Assembly (NCBI GenBank): GCA_050247135.1
Contig: JBFWUT010000001.1
Location: 124,001-188,000, forward strand
DNA from: Berkiella sp050247135
GTDB taxonomy: Bacteria; Pseudomonadota; Gammaproteobacteria; Berkiellales; Berkiellaceae
Direction: 5' to 3'
Length of the DNA: 64,000 nt
The notes under the pieces were generated by a model. The model had not been told where the DNA came from. It was given only the letters and a program-made list of their open reading frames with translations, and did no database searches. The position numbers and the translations under genes are program-made. Below, piece by piece: positions 49,331 through 58,686 of the stretch (positions within the stretch are counted from its first letter, which is position 1; every line of letters begins with the position of its first letter).

Positions 49331-51991
49331 TCAGCCGCCTTTTTGTTTACTGCGGCGTGTAGGAACCGGCGATGCGGCAGAGGGTTCTGTGGGGGGCACA
49401 ACAACATCCGTCTGGGATTGACTCAATAATAAGGCTTTAGGACGTGCGGGCTTTTCTTGTTTAGGCAACGCCAGATGATGCTTAGCCAAGGCATCTTCAA
49501 GCTTGACTTTTTTATCAACCACTTTGTCAACAATACTCTTTAATGTATCTCCTTTATTTTCTATTGTAGTGTCCATAAATGCTTCATTAAGCTCTTCCCA
49601 GAGTTGGGCTTTGCTTTTGGTCGCTTCAGAAACTGCTCCTTGTGCCTGTTGTGCTATTGTTATCGCTTCTTGAATGATTTCTATTCTTTTAGGAGGAACA
49701 ATGCCACTTTGTTTGAGTGCTGTAATAGCTTCCTCAGAATTTCCTTTTGAAACCAATTGTGCTGCTTTCATCATGATGGCAGTTTTGTTTTCTACACCTT
49801 GCAAATGGGAGTTCATAATTCGCAATGCTTCTTGCTGACTTAAAGGTTTTGGAGTTTTAGGTTCTGCAATGGCATACGGATTTTGTAATGCAGGTGCGGG
49901 TTTGAATTTTTCAGCCACGGTAAGCCCGACGCCATTATGATTGATATCGACGAGTTGTCTCGTGACATACACTAACTCATCATAAGCTAAAGGGCGAATT
50001 TTGGGATTGGAATTGGCAAATATCTCGTTAATTTTATCAAATACTTGTTGGTTAGTGCCTAATCCCTCTAAGATTTCTTGACGCATAGCAACCCATTCAT
50101 GTTCAGGAATTTTTTGTTGTTTTAAGACGTTTTTTCCTGATAGCGCTGTTTCAAGGTTGCTCTTTAATAAAGCGACTAATGACCAATAAATGAGTTCTTT
50201 TTTCTGGGGTGTAGCATCTTGCGTCATTTCATTGACACGTTGTTGTAATAAACTTTGTATGACTTTAGATAACTCTTCGATGGGATCAATCACCAATAAT
50301 TTATTGTGTCCTCCACCCATTTTAGCAATTCGACCAATGGTACCAGGATAGCAAGAAGGGTTATCGGTCCCCTGGTTGTCGTAATTGTGTGCACGGCGTA
50401 TTTCGGCAATTTCGCCAATAAAAATGGCTTCTCTATCTTCTTGAGGAAGGGTTGCCGACGCTTTATCTTGTAAGGCCAAGTAATAGATTGCAGCTCGTCG
50501 ACGAACATCCCAAGTCACTTCCTCTGTGCTTTTATCGCCAGCGCCAAATTCGTGTCTTGAATTATCAACAGGAGGAGTGAATAAATTGATCCAGGATACC
50601 GTGGGAGCAAAAGCATCATAGGCACGCCAGGCAATGTGTAAGGGATTGGTATTTGATTGAAAATGTGATTGTGCCTGGGTCATGACGCGTTGATCTTGCC
50701 CTTGTACTAAAGCCTCTCGATTGTGCTGAATAAAATCCGTGATCTGTTCACTTGGGTTATCAGCGAGCATTTTGTCTAATAACATGCCACGGATTTGCTG
50801 TTCGACCTGTTCGATGGCATAACGTTCTTTTACAATGAGAGGATTCTCTTGTAGTTCAATGGCCGCTCTTTGTTCTGCGGGCATAGCTTCAGCAATTTCT
50901 TCCAGTTTGCTTTTGTAAAGGTTATCAGCTTTATCATAGGCAATAGCGGCTGCACTCAGTTGACGTGGCGACATGGCTGTTTCAGAATTCTCTCTATAAT
51001 TGGCTTCTGCAAGCCTGACTTGTTCATTGACTGAAGTAATTTTGCTCGCGGTTAGCATGCTGGGATGTTTTAGCTCATTCTTAAAATGTTGAGTTAAAAA
51101 AGTGATGGGATCATCTATGAATAATCTTAAATCATACTCTGCAATTTTTTCGCTGAATTCATCTAACCCATTAGGCGTCAGTAATTCCTGCAAAGGTAAC
51201 CCCAGCATCATCACGTAGGGAAGCATGAGCCTGGCAATATGTAGATCACCATTACTCACTGCAGCTATCATAAGGCGTGGATCAAACTGTTTTGTGATAT
51301 GATCACTGGCTATTAAGGTTTCTGCAATGTGACTTTTGCCCCTAATTATGGCATCGTAAAGCATTTGCTCATAGGCATTTTGAGGTATGCTATTTAACCT
51401 TATCAAATCTTTTAACAGCTGATCATTATCCGAGTCAATTGCTCTAGATAGTAAAAAGGTAAGCACTTTGCCTCTGATACGATCTGGGATTGCATCAACT
51501 GCCCGGTTGAGCTGACCAAAACGCATTTCAGCTGGACTTTGCCAAAGAGCAGGATTTTCATAGGGCAAGTTAAATAGTTGTTTTTGTGATTTAACAACAG
51601 CAGAGGCACATTGCTGAATTTCATCGTACTCTTCATAACTAGCAGGTTCTAGCGTAGAAAGCAAAGGCGCTCTTTCACTAATATCTGATTTTGCAGCCCC
51701 TAATTTCCACAACAGTAATAAAGTATCAGTTTTCCTTTGACTGCGAAGCCAATCTAGGAATTCACTCACATGCTTATCAGAAGCTGTATTAAATGAAAAG
51801 GAAAAAAGTCCCCTTTGAGCGATGTGTTCCTCGTAATCATTAAATATTTTTGCTACTTCACCTAAAGTGATATTGTTCGGTAAAGCATTGGAATATTTTG
51901 CAACCAGTGCCGAGACAAAACCACCTGCTGTTGCGGATGACTTGGCCTGGATCCAACTCATTACGTCAAAAGTTTCTGGTGAAATAGCCAT
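49331..51991 (-). CDS. Large hypothetical protein, effector candidate
   Basis: 886 aa from the ATG at 51991, which follows TTGAGGAC; a TTG at 52003 would add four residues. Largely helical, with no signal peptide. Residues 150-290 contain helical pairs such as LLKDLIRLNSIPQNAYEQML and GDLHIARLMLPYVMML that resemble degenerate ankyrin repeats. A coiled-coil-like region lies near 330-400. Residues 700-830 are Lys/Glu-rich helices. The tail is Pro/Ser-rich and basic (PVPTRRSKQKGG). No family was recognised. It lies 73 bases upstream of the carrier gene on the same strand, so the two may be expressed together. Confidence 0.8.
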   Translation of the reverse strand: MAISPETFDVMSWIQAKSSATAGGFVSALVAKYSNALPNNITLGEVAKIFNDYEEHIAQRGLFSFSFNTASDKHVSEFLDWLRSQRKTDTLLLLWKLGAAKSDISERAPLLSTLEPASYEEYDEIQQCASAVVKSQKQLFNLPYENPALWQSPAEMRFGQLNRAVDAIPDRIRGKVLTFLLSRAIDSDNDQLLKDLIRLNSIPQNAYEQMLYDAIIRGKSHIAETLIASDHITKQFDPRLMIAAVSNGDLHIARLMLPYVMMLGLPLQELLTPNGLDEFSEKIAEYDLRLFIDDPITFLTQHFKNELKHPSMLTASKITSVNEQVRLAEANYRENSETAMSPRQLSAAAIAYDKADNLYKSKLEEIAEAMPAEQRAAIELQENPLIVKERYAIEQVEQQIRGMLLDKMLADNPSEQITDFIQHNREALVQGQDQRVMTQAQSHFQSNTNPLHIAWRAYDAFAPTVSWINLFTPPVDNSRHEFGAGDKSTEEVTWDVRRRAAIYYLALQDKASATLPQEDREAIFIGEIAEIRRAHNYDNQGTDNPSCYPGTIGRIAKMGGGHNKLLVIDPIEELSKVIQSLLQQRVNEMTQDATPQKKELIYWSLVALLKSNLETALSGKNVLKQQKIPEHEWVAMRQEILEGLGTNQQVFDKINEIFANSNPKIRPLAYDELVYVTRQLVDINHNGVGLTVAEKFKPAPALQNPYAIAEPKTPKPLSQQEALRIMNSHLQGVENKTAIMMKAAQLVSKGNSEEAITALKQSGIVPPKRIEIIQEAITIAQQAQGAVSEATKSKAQLWEELNEAFMDTTIENKGDTLKSIVDKVVDKKVKLEDALAKHHLALPKQEKPARPKALLLSQSQTDVVVPPTEPSAASPVPTRRSKQKGG

Positions 51992-52003
51992 CACTGTCCT
52001 CAA

Positions 52004-52365
52004 GTCATTCTCTATTTTATAAATAGACGTGCAATGCTTCGCAAAAGTTCAATAATAGTGTAGTTGCTCGTTTTTAAAGCGCTAAATTAAAGATTGAAAC
52101 AAACTTACTGTTAAAGACCCTGAAACGAGACTGTTGGAAATCATTGGCTGCCAAAAAAATTTGAGTAAAAGAGCCACTTTTAAGCAGGCTATGGGTATAC
52201 AAGCTAGAGTTTTAGGTTTTATAGCAGATGAGAGAGTGTAATATTCAAATAAAAGTCAGCTTTAAAACAGACTATTATCCATTAGCTGCAAAGTTTCTTT
52301 GCGAAGCAGTAAAAAATTGACACAAATTCAGTTATACTATTTCATTTTCTAGCTAACAACACACC
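52004..52365. other. Intergenic region between divergent genes
   Basis: AT-rich spacer of 362 bases. A TTGACA at 52316-52321 and AT-rich boxes downstream may belong to the promoter of the next gene, but no well-spaced pair is clear. No RNA gene or repeat is recognised. Confidence 0.4.
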
Positions 52366-53331
52366 ATGATTAAAAACGCACCCACTGCATCCCATGATGT
52401 CAATCAAGCAGATGTCTATCAAGATCTTGTCAACGCTATATATGCTAAGAATTGCGAAGAAGCTATTGAACTATTCAAAGTTTTTGGAGATCCCACGCGG
52501 GTAGAGGATCTTGTTGATGTCTTGATATTAAACCCTATTCCAGAAATTTGGCTGGCAGCTTTTCAAAATGACGTATTTAAAGAGCAATTGGATAGTCGCC
52601 ATTTGAGAAATCTTATATCAACTTTGGAATTAATGAGTTTTAAATTAAGCACTCATCCTGAAAAGTTGAGAATTATTAATAAAATTTACCAGATTATCAT
52701 AGTGAATTGTGAATGGTGTCAATCACTAAGCTATAGCTATTTTATTCCACTGACGAGGAGTAATGGAGAACTGGCGAGCATGATAAGCCAAGATCATTGT
52801 TTCATGAGAATGCTCGAACCTGTGCATTTAAAAAATCTCATTCACAATTGCCCGACAGTTGTTATTGATGTTTTAAAGGGGGTTGAGCGATATTTTGGAG
52901 CAGAATATGCTAATGATCGCTGGAATAGTAATCTCTGGGCAAAAGAAACAATACGATATTTATTAGAGAAGTCGGCTATCGCTAGAAAGGCTGTTTTTAC
53001 TGAAAATGCATTTGACTCATTAAGAGAACGGTTGGAGTTAAAATGTGATAGTGGTGGCTCTGCATCAGAACCCGATAGTAACACATTACTTGCAAATGCA
53101 GCACAAAGGTTAGAACGCTTAGTATTAGAGCTCAAAGATGACGAACTTGAAGATGAGGACGATTATGAGCATTTTGATGCCCGATACTATACCAATGAAG
53201 CAGTATTATTAATGCGCGACCGATTAGCGCAACTTGATGACGATCTTGAAGAAGCAGAAGATGAAGAAGAAGTTCCGCAACGAAATGTGGGTCTTAGAAG
53301 AACGAAATCGTTTTATTTCAAAAATGAATAG
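52366..53331 (+). CDS. Hypothetical protein with acidic C-terminus
   Basis: 321 aa, unknown. Residues 15-230 are helical, with no clear repeat or catalytic motif. Residues 250-305 are highly acidic (ELKDDELEDEDDYEHFD, LDDDLEEAEDEEE) and probably form a charged helix. The last residues, GLRRTKSFYFKNE, include an RRTKS motif that fits a basophilic-kinase site. No signal peptide. The ribosome site is weak. The context suggests another effector-type gene. Confidence 0.75.
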   Translation: MIKNAPTASHDVNQADVYQDLVNAIYAKNCEEAIELFKVFGDPTRVEDLVDVLILNPIPEIWLAAFQNDVFKEQLDSRHLRNLISTLELMSFKLSTHPEKLRIINKIYQIIIVNCEWCQSLSYSYFIPLTRSNGELASMISQDHCFMRMLEPVHLKNLIHNCPTVVIDVLKGVERYFGAEYANDRWNSNLWAKETIRYLLEKSAIARKAVFTENAFDSLRERLELKCDSGGSASEPDSNTLLANAAQRLERLVLELKDDELEDEDDYEHFDARYYTNEAVLLMRDRLAQLDDDLEEAEDEEEVPQRNVGLRRTKSFYFKNE

Positions 53332-53459
53332 CCTGTGAGCTATTCAATAATAACTGGATACCTATCTAGAATAACCTCTCTTTGGTTGTTTACACAGTAA
53401 AAATAATCAGAAAAATGCCGACTAATGGCTTAGGTCATTAAGCTTAAGCTCGTAAATTC

Positions 53460-53816
53460 ATGCTTAATTTACAAAATAGCTTGCAATACATCCAACATGC
53501 TATTTCCCTGTGTGGAATTTTGATTATTTTTATTGGGGTTATAATTGCTCTGGTACAATATTTAATACACTTATTTTCGAGCAAATTCGCACAGGAAAAT
53601 GATTACATTAATAGCATTAGATTGCAGCTGGGTAGGGTGTTAACACTAGGGTTAGAATTTATTATTGCATCAGATTTAATAGGAACCATGACGACGCCAG
53701 ATTACTATGCCGTTGGCATTCTGGTTATTATTGTCATTATTCGAACCATATTGAATTATACTATTAACAGGGAAATTGAAGGGCTTGCTAAACAAAGCAA
53801 GTTAAACCTCAACTAA
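53460..53816 (+). CDS. DUF1622 family membrane protein
   Basis: 118 aa with three membrane segments: ISLCGILIIFIGVIIALVQ, a weaker one around LEFIIASDLIGTM, and YYAVGILVIIVIIRTILNY. The pattern RLQLGRVLTLGLEFIIASD is diagnostic of DUF1622. Function unknown. The DUF389 gene follows after 20 bases, suggesting a two-gene membrane operon. Confidence 0.85.
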   Translation: MLNLQNSLQYIQHAISLCGILIIFIGVIIALVQYLIHLFSSKFAQENDYINSIRLQLGRVLTLGLEFIIASDLIGTMTTPDYYAVGILVIIVIIRTILNYTINREIEGLAKQSKLNLN

Positions 53817-53836
53817 ACTTTCGCAAGGGAACCAAT

Positions 53837-54841
53837 GTGACTACAATTAGAACAGTTCAAATAATTACTCCAAAAGAACATTATAAAAAGGTAAGCAAGC
53901 AAATCCAAGAATCTGAAGTCATTGATTCGTGGGATGTCATAGATAATTCAAAGGAAAATATCATTTTTTCTGTATTGGTTTCATTAGATGACAGTGAGAA
54001 ATTAATAGATAAATTACGTTCAAATATAGATAATAAAATTATTAAGAAAATCATTATATCCAATATTGAAACAATTATTCCCAAAGAAGTTCTTAAATTA
54101 AATCCTTCACGATTTAAAATAGTTGATGAATCTGAGCGAGCTTCAAGAGAAGAACTATATAACCAACTTGACAATGAAACGAACTTAAATACCAATTATA
54201 TACTTCTAGCATTGCTTTCTACGCTAGTAGCAGGTTTAGGATTGTTAGAAAATCATATTCCAGCAGTCATTGCTGCAATGGTGATTGCGCCGATGCTAAT
54301 GCCAAATTTAGCAATGGCCCTCGCTGCTGTGCTTGGAGATAAAAGGCTATTAATAAAATCATTCAAAACAAATGCTGTTGGAATCATTTGTTGCTTCATT
54401 TTATCAATTATCATCGGTTTCTTTTGGCAATTTAAAGTAGATTCAGCGCAGTTATTACTAAGAACAAATGTTAGCTATACAGATATTTCCCTCGCTTTGG
54501 CATCCGGAGCAGCAGCTGCTTTATCGGTGGTTTCCCGACTTTCTGCTGCTCTGGTAGGCGTGATGGTAGCTGTTACCTTGTTACCTCCAATAGTTGCCTG
54601 TGGGATTTTACTAGGCGCTGGTGTCTATACTGAGTCCTTATGGGCTGGTTTGTTATTTGTTGTTAACATTGTTTCAATTAATTTAGTAGCGAATTTAGTG
54701 TTTATTTTTCAAGGTGTGCGACCACAAAAATGGTATGAAAAGAAAAAAGCGAAAAAAGCAATCTTTTGGTATCTTGTATTTTGGATAACATCGTTATTAA
54801 TTTTAATTTCGGTGGTATACATACATCAAAGTAATAAATGA
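53837..54841 (+). CDS. DUF389 family membrane protein
   Basis: 334 aa with a GTG start and AAGGGA upstream. Residues 1-95 form a soluble ferredoxin-like domain. From about residue 125 there are six or seven membrane helices (YILLALLSTLVAGLGLL, AVIAAMVIAPMLMPNLAMAL, IICCFILSIIIGFFW). The conserved AxMVIAPMLxP segment identifies DUF389 (TIGR00341). The function is not established. The stop codon lies in a bidirectional terminator. Confidence 0.9.
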   Translation: MTTIRTVQIITPKEHYKKVSKQIQESEVIDSWDVIDNSKENIIFSVLVSLDDSEKLIDKLRSNIDNKIIKKIIISNIETIIPKEVLKLNPSRFKIVDESERASREELYNQLDNETNLNTNYILLALLSTLVAGLGLLENHIPAVIAAMVIAPMLMPNLAMALAAVLGDKRLLIKSFKTNAVGIICCFILSIIIGFFWQFKVDSAQLLLRTNVSYTDISLALASGAAAALSVVSRLSAALVGVMVAVTLLPPIVACGILLGAGVYTESLWAGLLFVVNIVSINLVANLVFIFQGVRPQKWYEKKKAKKAIFWYLVFWITSLLILISVVYIHQSNK

Positions 54842-54868
54842 GATGCTAAATTCTTGAGCATCTCATTT
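54836..54868. terminator. Bidirectional terminator overlapping the DUF389 stop
   Basis: AAATGAGATGCT (54836-54847) and AGCATCTCATTT (54857-54868) are a perfect 12-base inverted repeat with T-rich flanks on both sides. It lies between convergent genes and contains the TGA stop. Confidence 0.85.
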
Positions 54869-54870
54869 GT

Positions 54871-56499
54871 TTATTTGAATTTTTTTGACTTCAAGGCATC
54901 AGCACTTAAAGCCCGTCCAATGAGTGAAGGCCTCTCCGTCACTGGAGGAGGTGATGAACCTTTACGACGTTCCCTTGGCGAAGACGAATCTGAACTACGA
55001 GGAGAGCGGGAAGCTTTTTCGTCAGATGAGGGTTTCTCACGTCGGTGTAAATGATAGATCCCCATTGAAGGCGAGCTGGGTGGTACTAACGATGGGATTG
55101 CTAATGTTCTGTCATCAATAGTTCGATCTTCAGCACTGCCTATCGATAATTTTCTTAATTCCTCTTGTAGAGCCGCTAATTGCTGTTGTAATTCATTGTT
55201 CCTTACTTTAAGAGAGAACGTTTCCTGCTGCAACTGTGCACTTAATTTTGCATTTTGCTCAACTTGCTCTTCATAAGCCTGCGTCAAGTGCTTACAGTAT
55301 TCTTGTTGTTCTTCAAGAGAAACTGCATATCTTTCAGGATTAAATGGTGCTCTAAAGCCTCTTTTCCTCTCAAAAACACTTCTGACTATACACTCATCAA
55401 ACCATGCGTCGATATCTTTTTCAAGACGAGGTATTTGTAAAAAGTTTCTTAATGCTTTCACATAGGCTGTTGGGTCTTTAGGATTTGATGCATCTTCTTG
55501 ATAAAGCATTTTAAGTACATAAATAAAATTATGCATCACTCCGGCTCTGTCTAATGTTTTATCAAATGCAGCAACACTGGCAATTTTTTTAATAAAAAAG
55601 TCGTATATGGCTTTTTCTGCACCTTTATCCTCTTGGCGATAAAACCTTTTTGCAATTTCAGCATATTGGGTTTTTAATGTTTCTAGAAAAAAATCGGGGA
55701 GATCTTCAGCTGCTAAGGCAGGATTAACAGATATGCCAAAATGTAGCAAATCAAATTTGTTATTCATTCTCACGTAAATATCGTAGGTCTCAATAGAATA
55801 ATCGTTATCAAACACTGGGTGTCTGATAGTTAAATATAAAGTAGCAGCTAAATAGAAATGAAAAAACTTATCTCGTTGTGATCTTTCTAATAAATGTCCT
55901 TCAACTATTGCGGCGTCCTGTAGTTGTAATGCATGAACACATGCCATGGTCGTTAATTGTGCAATACCTTTTTGCTCATCGGGATCGGGCTGAACTTGAA
56001 TATTGGTTTTAAAAACCCTTATAAATCGATGCAACGCTTTTGCTTCATCATAAAATTTCTCTTGAGTAAGGCGTGTGATAAACGAAATGATTAGCATTTG
56101 AGTGTCATACACTAATGAAGGTCTACGATACTCTGCTGGTGGGGCAAGCATTTCTGTGATTTTTTCAAGCTTATTGCTATTATTGAGCCATAGCTTATTT
56201 AATGAATTGATCATGTCACGAAACGCGCCGTTAACTTGCAAGATGAGTTCTTCTTTAATTGGAAGAATTTTTCTGCTAGGCGCTCTCATGAAATCCCAGC
56301 CCTTAAATGCTTCACACAAAAGTAGCCATCTTTGATTGGGCATGGCTTTAGAAAATTGATTAGTGCTTGTTACCTCGTTTTCAGAATCATTTTTATCGTC
56401 AGCAAATGAAGCTTCATAATCGTCAATAAGGTGGATAAGTTCGTCTGTTGTGTAGCTTTTTGAATATTGCGGGGTTTCTGCAGACTGTTTTTGTCCCAT
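54871..56499 (-). CDS. Coiled-coil hypothetical protein with Ser/Pro-rich tail
   Basis: 542 aa from the ATG with AGGAG 8 bases upstream; the longer frame begins at 56547. Helical throughout. A strong coiled coil spans about residues 410-465 (EQVEQNAKLSAQLQQETF, NNELQQQLAALQEELRKL). The last 75 residues are low-complexity and rich in Ser, Pro and Arg (SRSPRSSDSSSPRERR), ending ALSADALKSKKFK. No signal peptide or known domain. It has the general features of a secreted host-directed protein, not proven. Confidence 0.78.
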   Translation of the reverse strand: MGQKQSAETPQYSKSYTTDELIHLIDDYEASFADDKNDSENEVTSTNQFSKAMPNQRWLLLCEAFKGWDFMRAPSRKILPIKEELILQVNGAFRDMINSLNKLWLNNSNKLEKITEMLAPPAEYRRPSLVYDTQMLIISFITRLTQEKFYDEAKALHRFIRVFKTNIQVQPDPDEQKGIAQLTTMACVHALQLQDAAIVEGHLLERSQRDKFFHFYLAATLYLTIRHPVFDNDYSIETYDIYVRMNNKFDLLHFGISVNPALAAEDLPDFFLETLKTQYAEIAKRFYRQEDKGAEKAIYDFFIKKIASVAAFDKTLDRAGVMHNFIYVLKMLYQEDASNPKDPTAYVKALRNFLQIPRLEKDIDAWFDECIVRSVFERKRGFRAPFNPERYAVSLEEQQEYCKHLTQAYEEQVEQNAKLSAQLQQETFSLKVRNNELQQQLAALQEELRKLSIGSAEDRTIDDRTLAIPSLVPPSSPSMGIYHLHRREKPSSDEKASRSPRSSDSSSPRERRKGSSPPPVTERPSLIGRALSADALKSKKFK

Positions 56500-56762
56500 C
56501 TGCTTATCTCCTGTGCTGATAAAAACGGTGGCTGTGCGAGTAATCAATTAAGCCAGAGGCTAATCAAATAGATTAAAGAGGGGATCAGGCATATCCAGCA
56601 AAAAGCTGAACATTGTAGTTAAGAGTTGATGCTATGAAGGGTAAAGAATTATTTAGCACAGGCAAAACATGAGATAAGTGACTTAGGTGCATTCTAAATT
56701 CAATCAATAGGGGTGTCAAAATTTTTGCGCCCAATAACTGTGGTAGAAAACCAACATAGTTG

Positions 56763-57995
56763 CTAGCATATAATGCATTTTTTGGTTGGTGTTTGTTTTT
56801 TAGTATCCAGTTCGTTTTCTTCAGACACTTCAGAAGATGAAAATTCAAGACAATCTTCAAATACCAAAGTGTTTGCCACTTTGGTTACGATATTGAGCCC
56901 ATCCACGGGAGCCAACATCGTGTCTGCTTTATTAATAAAATCAGGCGAGAATAGATCGGATACTTGATAGATATTTGAAGAATAAGCAAACGCGAACGCA
57001 TCGTCCGTATTGGCTGCAAAAGAACCATTAATCGCAAATATATGAAAAGTATCATGGACCCTTTTATGTTCAATGAGTTTACTCATATGAGCTAATCCCA
57101 CTGTGCAAAATCCATGCGCCATATCATGACTTAATATTTGTTCTATCATAGCACTTTCGCGTTGTGCAGTACCCTCAGGCGAACTATTCCAGTCAGGATC
57201 TTTAGGATTTCTTTGTAGATCAATAGGAACGACTGTCATACCAAGTTGATAACCGTGAAGGTGATTACCGATAGCAGGAGACCAGACATGATCAATAAGA
57301 TATGGATCGTTTATTTCATCCTCTTGGTAAGTTTCTTCCACCAGTTTAAGATATTTATCGGATTGTTCAATCATTAAGTTTTTAATATCCAGTCTAACGG
57401 ATATTTCAATTATCATGGCATGTAGAATGTTTTCTAGTGTACTCGTATGCATTTCACCCATGGTGATTAACAATTTTTTACCTTGTCTTTGTGCTTCTTG
57501 TAGCGCATTTAATATTCGGCGATACAAAGTGGCAAAAGCTGAAGAAAGCTCTTTTTCTAGATCATGATAAAATTCCGGCTGAAATTTTTTCACATGGGCA
57601 AGGACACTTTGATACATTTCTCTTGAAAACCGGTTATTGCGATAGGTTGAATAGAAACCTTCTTTTATCTTTTCACATATCATTTGCAAAGGGATTTTGG
57701 TTTGCGTAGCAGACACAGGTTTAAGTGGCTGAGCTCCCTGTTCTAAAAGAAACCTCAGGATAAAAATATTTTGCATTTCAATCGAACAAGCTAAAAGTGA
57801 TAGCATCTCTCCTGAAACTGGGGATGTAATACAAACGTCAAAACTGACGCCTTTTTTTATAAAAGATTGTAAACTGGATTTATCAGGATGGATGAAGCGA
57901 GTATTGTGAACATAATTAAAATACTCTTGAGCAGCCGCTATGAATTGAGCATTGTCATAAGACGTTGTGATAGGTGAAGGTTGACTGGTTAGCAT
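56763..57995 (-). CDS. TraB/TIKI-like protein with C-terminal CaaX box
   Basis: 410 aa. Residues 40-95 look ankyrin-like (MLSLLACSIEMQNIFILRFL, LEQGAQPLKP). Residues 174-325 have a pattern recalling the TIKI/TraB and EreA/ChaN-like superfamily: LLITMGEMHTS (Gly180-Glu181...His183), QRESAMIEQIL and CTVGLAHMSKLIEH. The protein ends KKQTPTKKCIIC, a Cys-Ile-Ile-Cys CaaX box after a polybasic stretch. Bacteria have no CaaX prenyltransferases, so the tail makes sense only inside a eukaryotic cell, as for Legionella AnkB. The enzymatic assignment is tentative; the CIIC end is directly encoded (TGC ATT ATA TGC TAG). Confidence 0.82.
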   Translation of the reverse strand: MLTSQPSPITTSYDNAQFIAAAQEYFNYVHNTRFIHPDKSSLQSFIKKGVSFDVCITSPVSGEMLSLLACSIEMQNIFILRFLLEQGAQPLKPVSATQTKIPLQMICEKIKEGFYSTYRNNRFSREMYQSVLAHVKKFQPEFYHDLEKELSSAFATLYRRILNALQEAQRQGKKLLITMGEMHTSTLENILHAMIIEISVRLDIKNLMIEQSDKYLKLVEETYQEDEINDPYLIDHVWSPAIGNHLHGYQLGMTVVPIDLQRNPKDPDWNSSPEGTAQRESAMIEQILSHDMAHGFCTVGLAHMSKLIEHKRVHDTFHIFAINGSFAANTDDAFAFAYSSNIYQVSDLFSPDFINKADTMLAPVDGLNIVTKVANTLVFEDCLEFSSSEVSEENELDTKKQTPTKKCIIC

Positions 57996-58170
57996 GGTAT
58001 TACTGCAATTGGGCCAAGAATCTTACAGTTTCAAATCAATGAAGCACTATAGGTCACTTAGCTTTTCATAGCAACTAACTTTATCTGACATAGATGGCCG
58101 CTCGTCTATCATGTATAATGATGCGCCTTATTCCAGTTACCAGCTTGTATAAGCTACATTAAGGTTTGAT

Positions 58171-58506
58171 ATGTTAAAAATTACAAAAATATGCGCCATG
58201 ATACCTTGTGTCTTTTTATTTTCGGCTTGTTCTCACACTCCATCCTTGGGCGAGCAAATGATTTCTCAAGGTTCTAATACTAAAGTGATCGGCGAAAAAT
58301 GGATGGATGGCGATGAGCTGGTGAGAAAAGGGGATCAGCATGTCGCGAAAGGCAATTCGATGGTTAAAAAAGGTAAGCACCTGATTAGCGACGGAAAATC
58401 AGAGATTAAAAAAGGACAGCGCATGAAGAAAAAGGGAAACAAAATGAAGCATAGCAGTGAAAATGTTTTTCATGAAAAGTTCCCGGAAATGGATCTTCAG
58501 GATTAA
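58171..58506 (+). CDS. Small lipoprotein with Lys-Gly heptad repeats
   Basis: 111 aa. The lipoprotein signal peptide ends in the lipobox LFSAC (Cys20 or so). Residues 50-95 are built from seven-residue units: DGDELVR, KGDQHVA, KGNSMVK, KGKHLIS, DGKSEIK, KGQRMKK and KGNKMKH. The regular Gly at position 2 and an aliphatic residue at position 6 suggest a repeated turn-strand or helix packing. The high positive charge suggests contact with LPS, peptidoglycan or nucleic acid. AAGG precedes the ATG. No family symbol is assigned. Confidence 0.82.
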   Translation: MLKITKICAMIPCVFLFSACSHTPSLGEQMISQGSNTKVIGEKWMDGDELVRKGDQHVAKGNSMVKKGKHLISDGKSEIKKGQRMKKKGNKMKHSSENVFHEKFPEMDLQD

Positions 58507-58522
58507 CCCTTCTGTAATTCAA

Positions 58523-58548
58523 GAGGCGATTAGTTCTTTTATCGCCTC
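58523..58548 (+). terminator. Hairpin after the lipoprotein gene
   Basis: GAGGCGAT (58523-58530) and ATCGCCTC (58541-58548) form an 8-base stem 17 bases after the stop. A second partner, GCCTCTTTT, lies just downstream, giving a T-run after an alternative stem. A terminator is likely. Confidence 0.55.
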
Positions 58549-58686
58549 ATAGCACGCCTCTTTTCAATCCATTCTAACCTAAAATTTAAAGTTAAATGAC
58601 TTATACATTTTTGCCAGGAAAATAGACAGTCAAAAGTTAGGATGCTAAACTTCTAATCCCTTTAATAAGTTCACCAACTAGTAGCT

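Noticed and set aside
49258..49407. Longer start for the carrier-family protein
   Set aside because: It overlaps the preceding gene, while the ATG at 49257 has an ideal GGAGG site and gives the usual carrier length.
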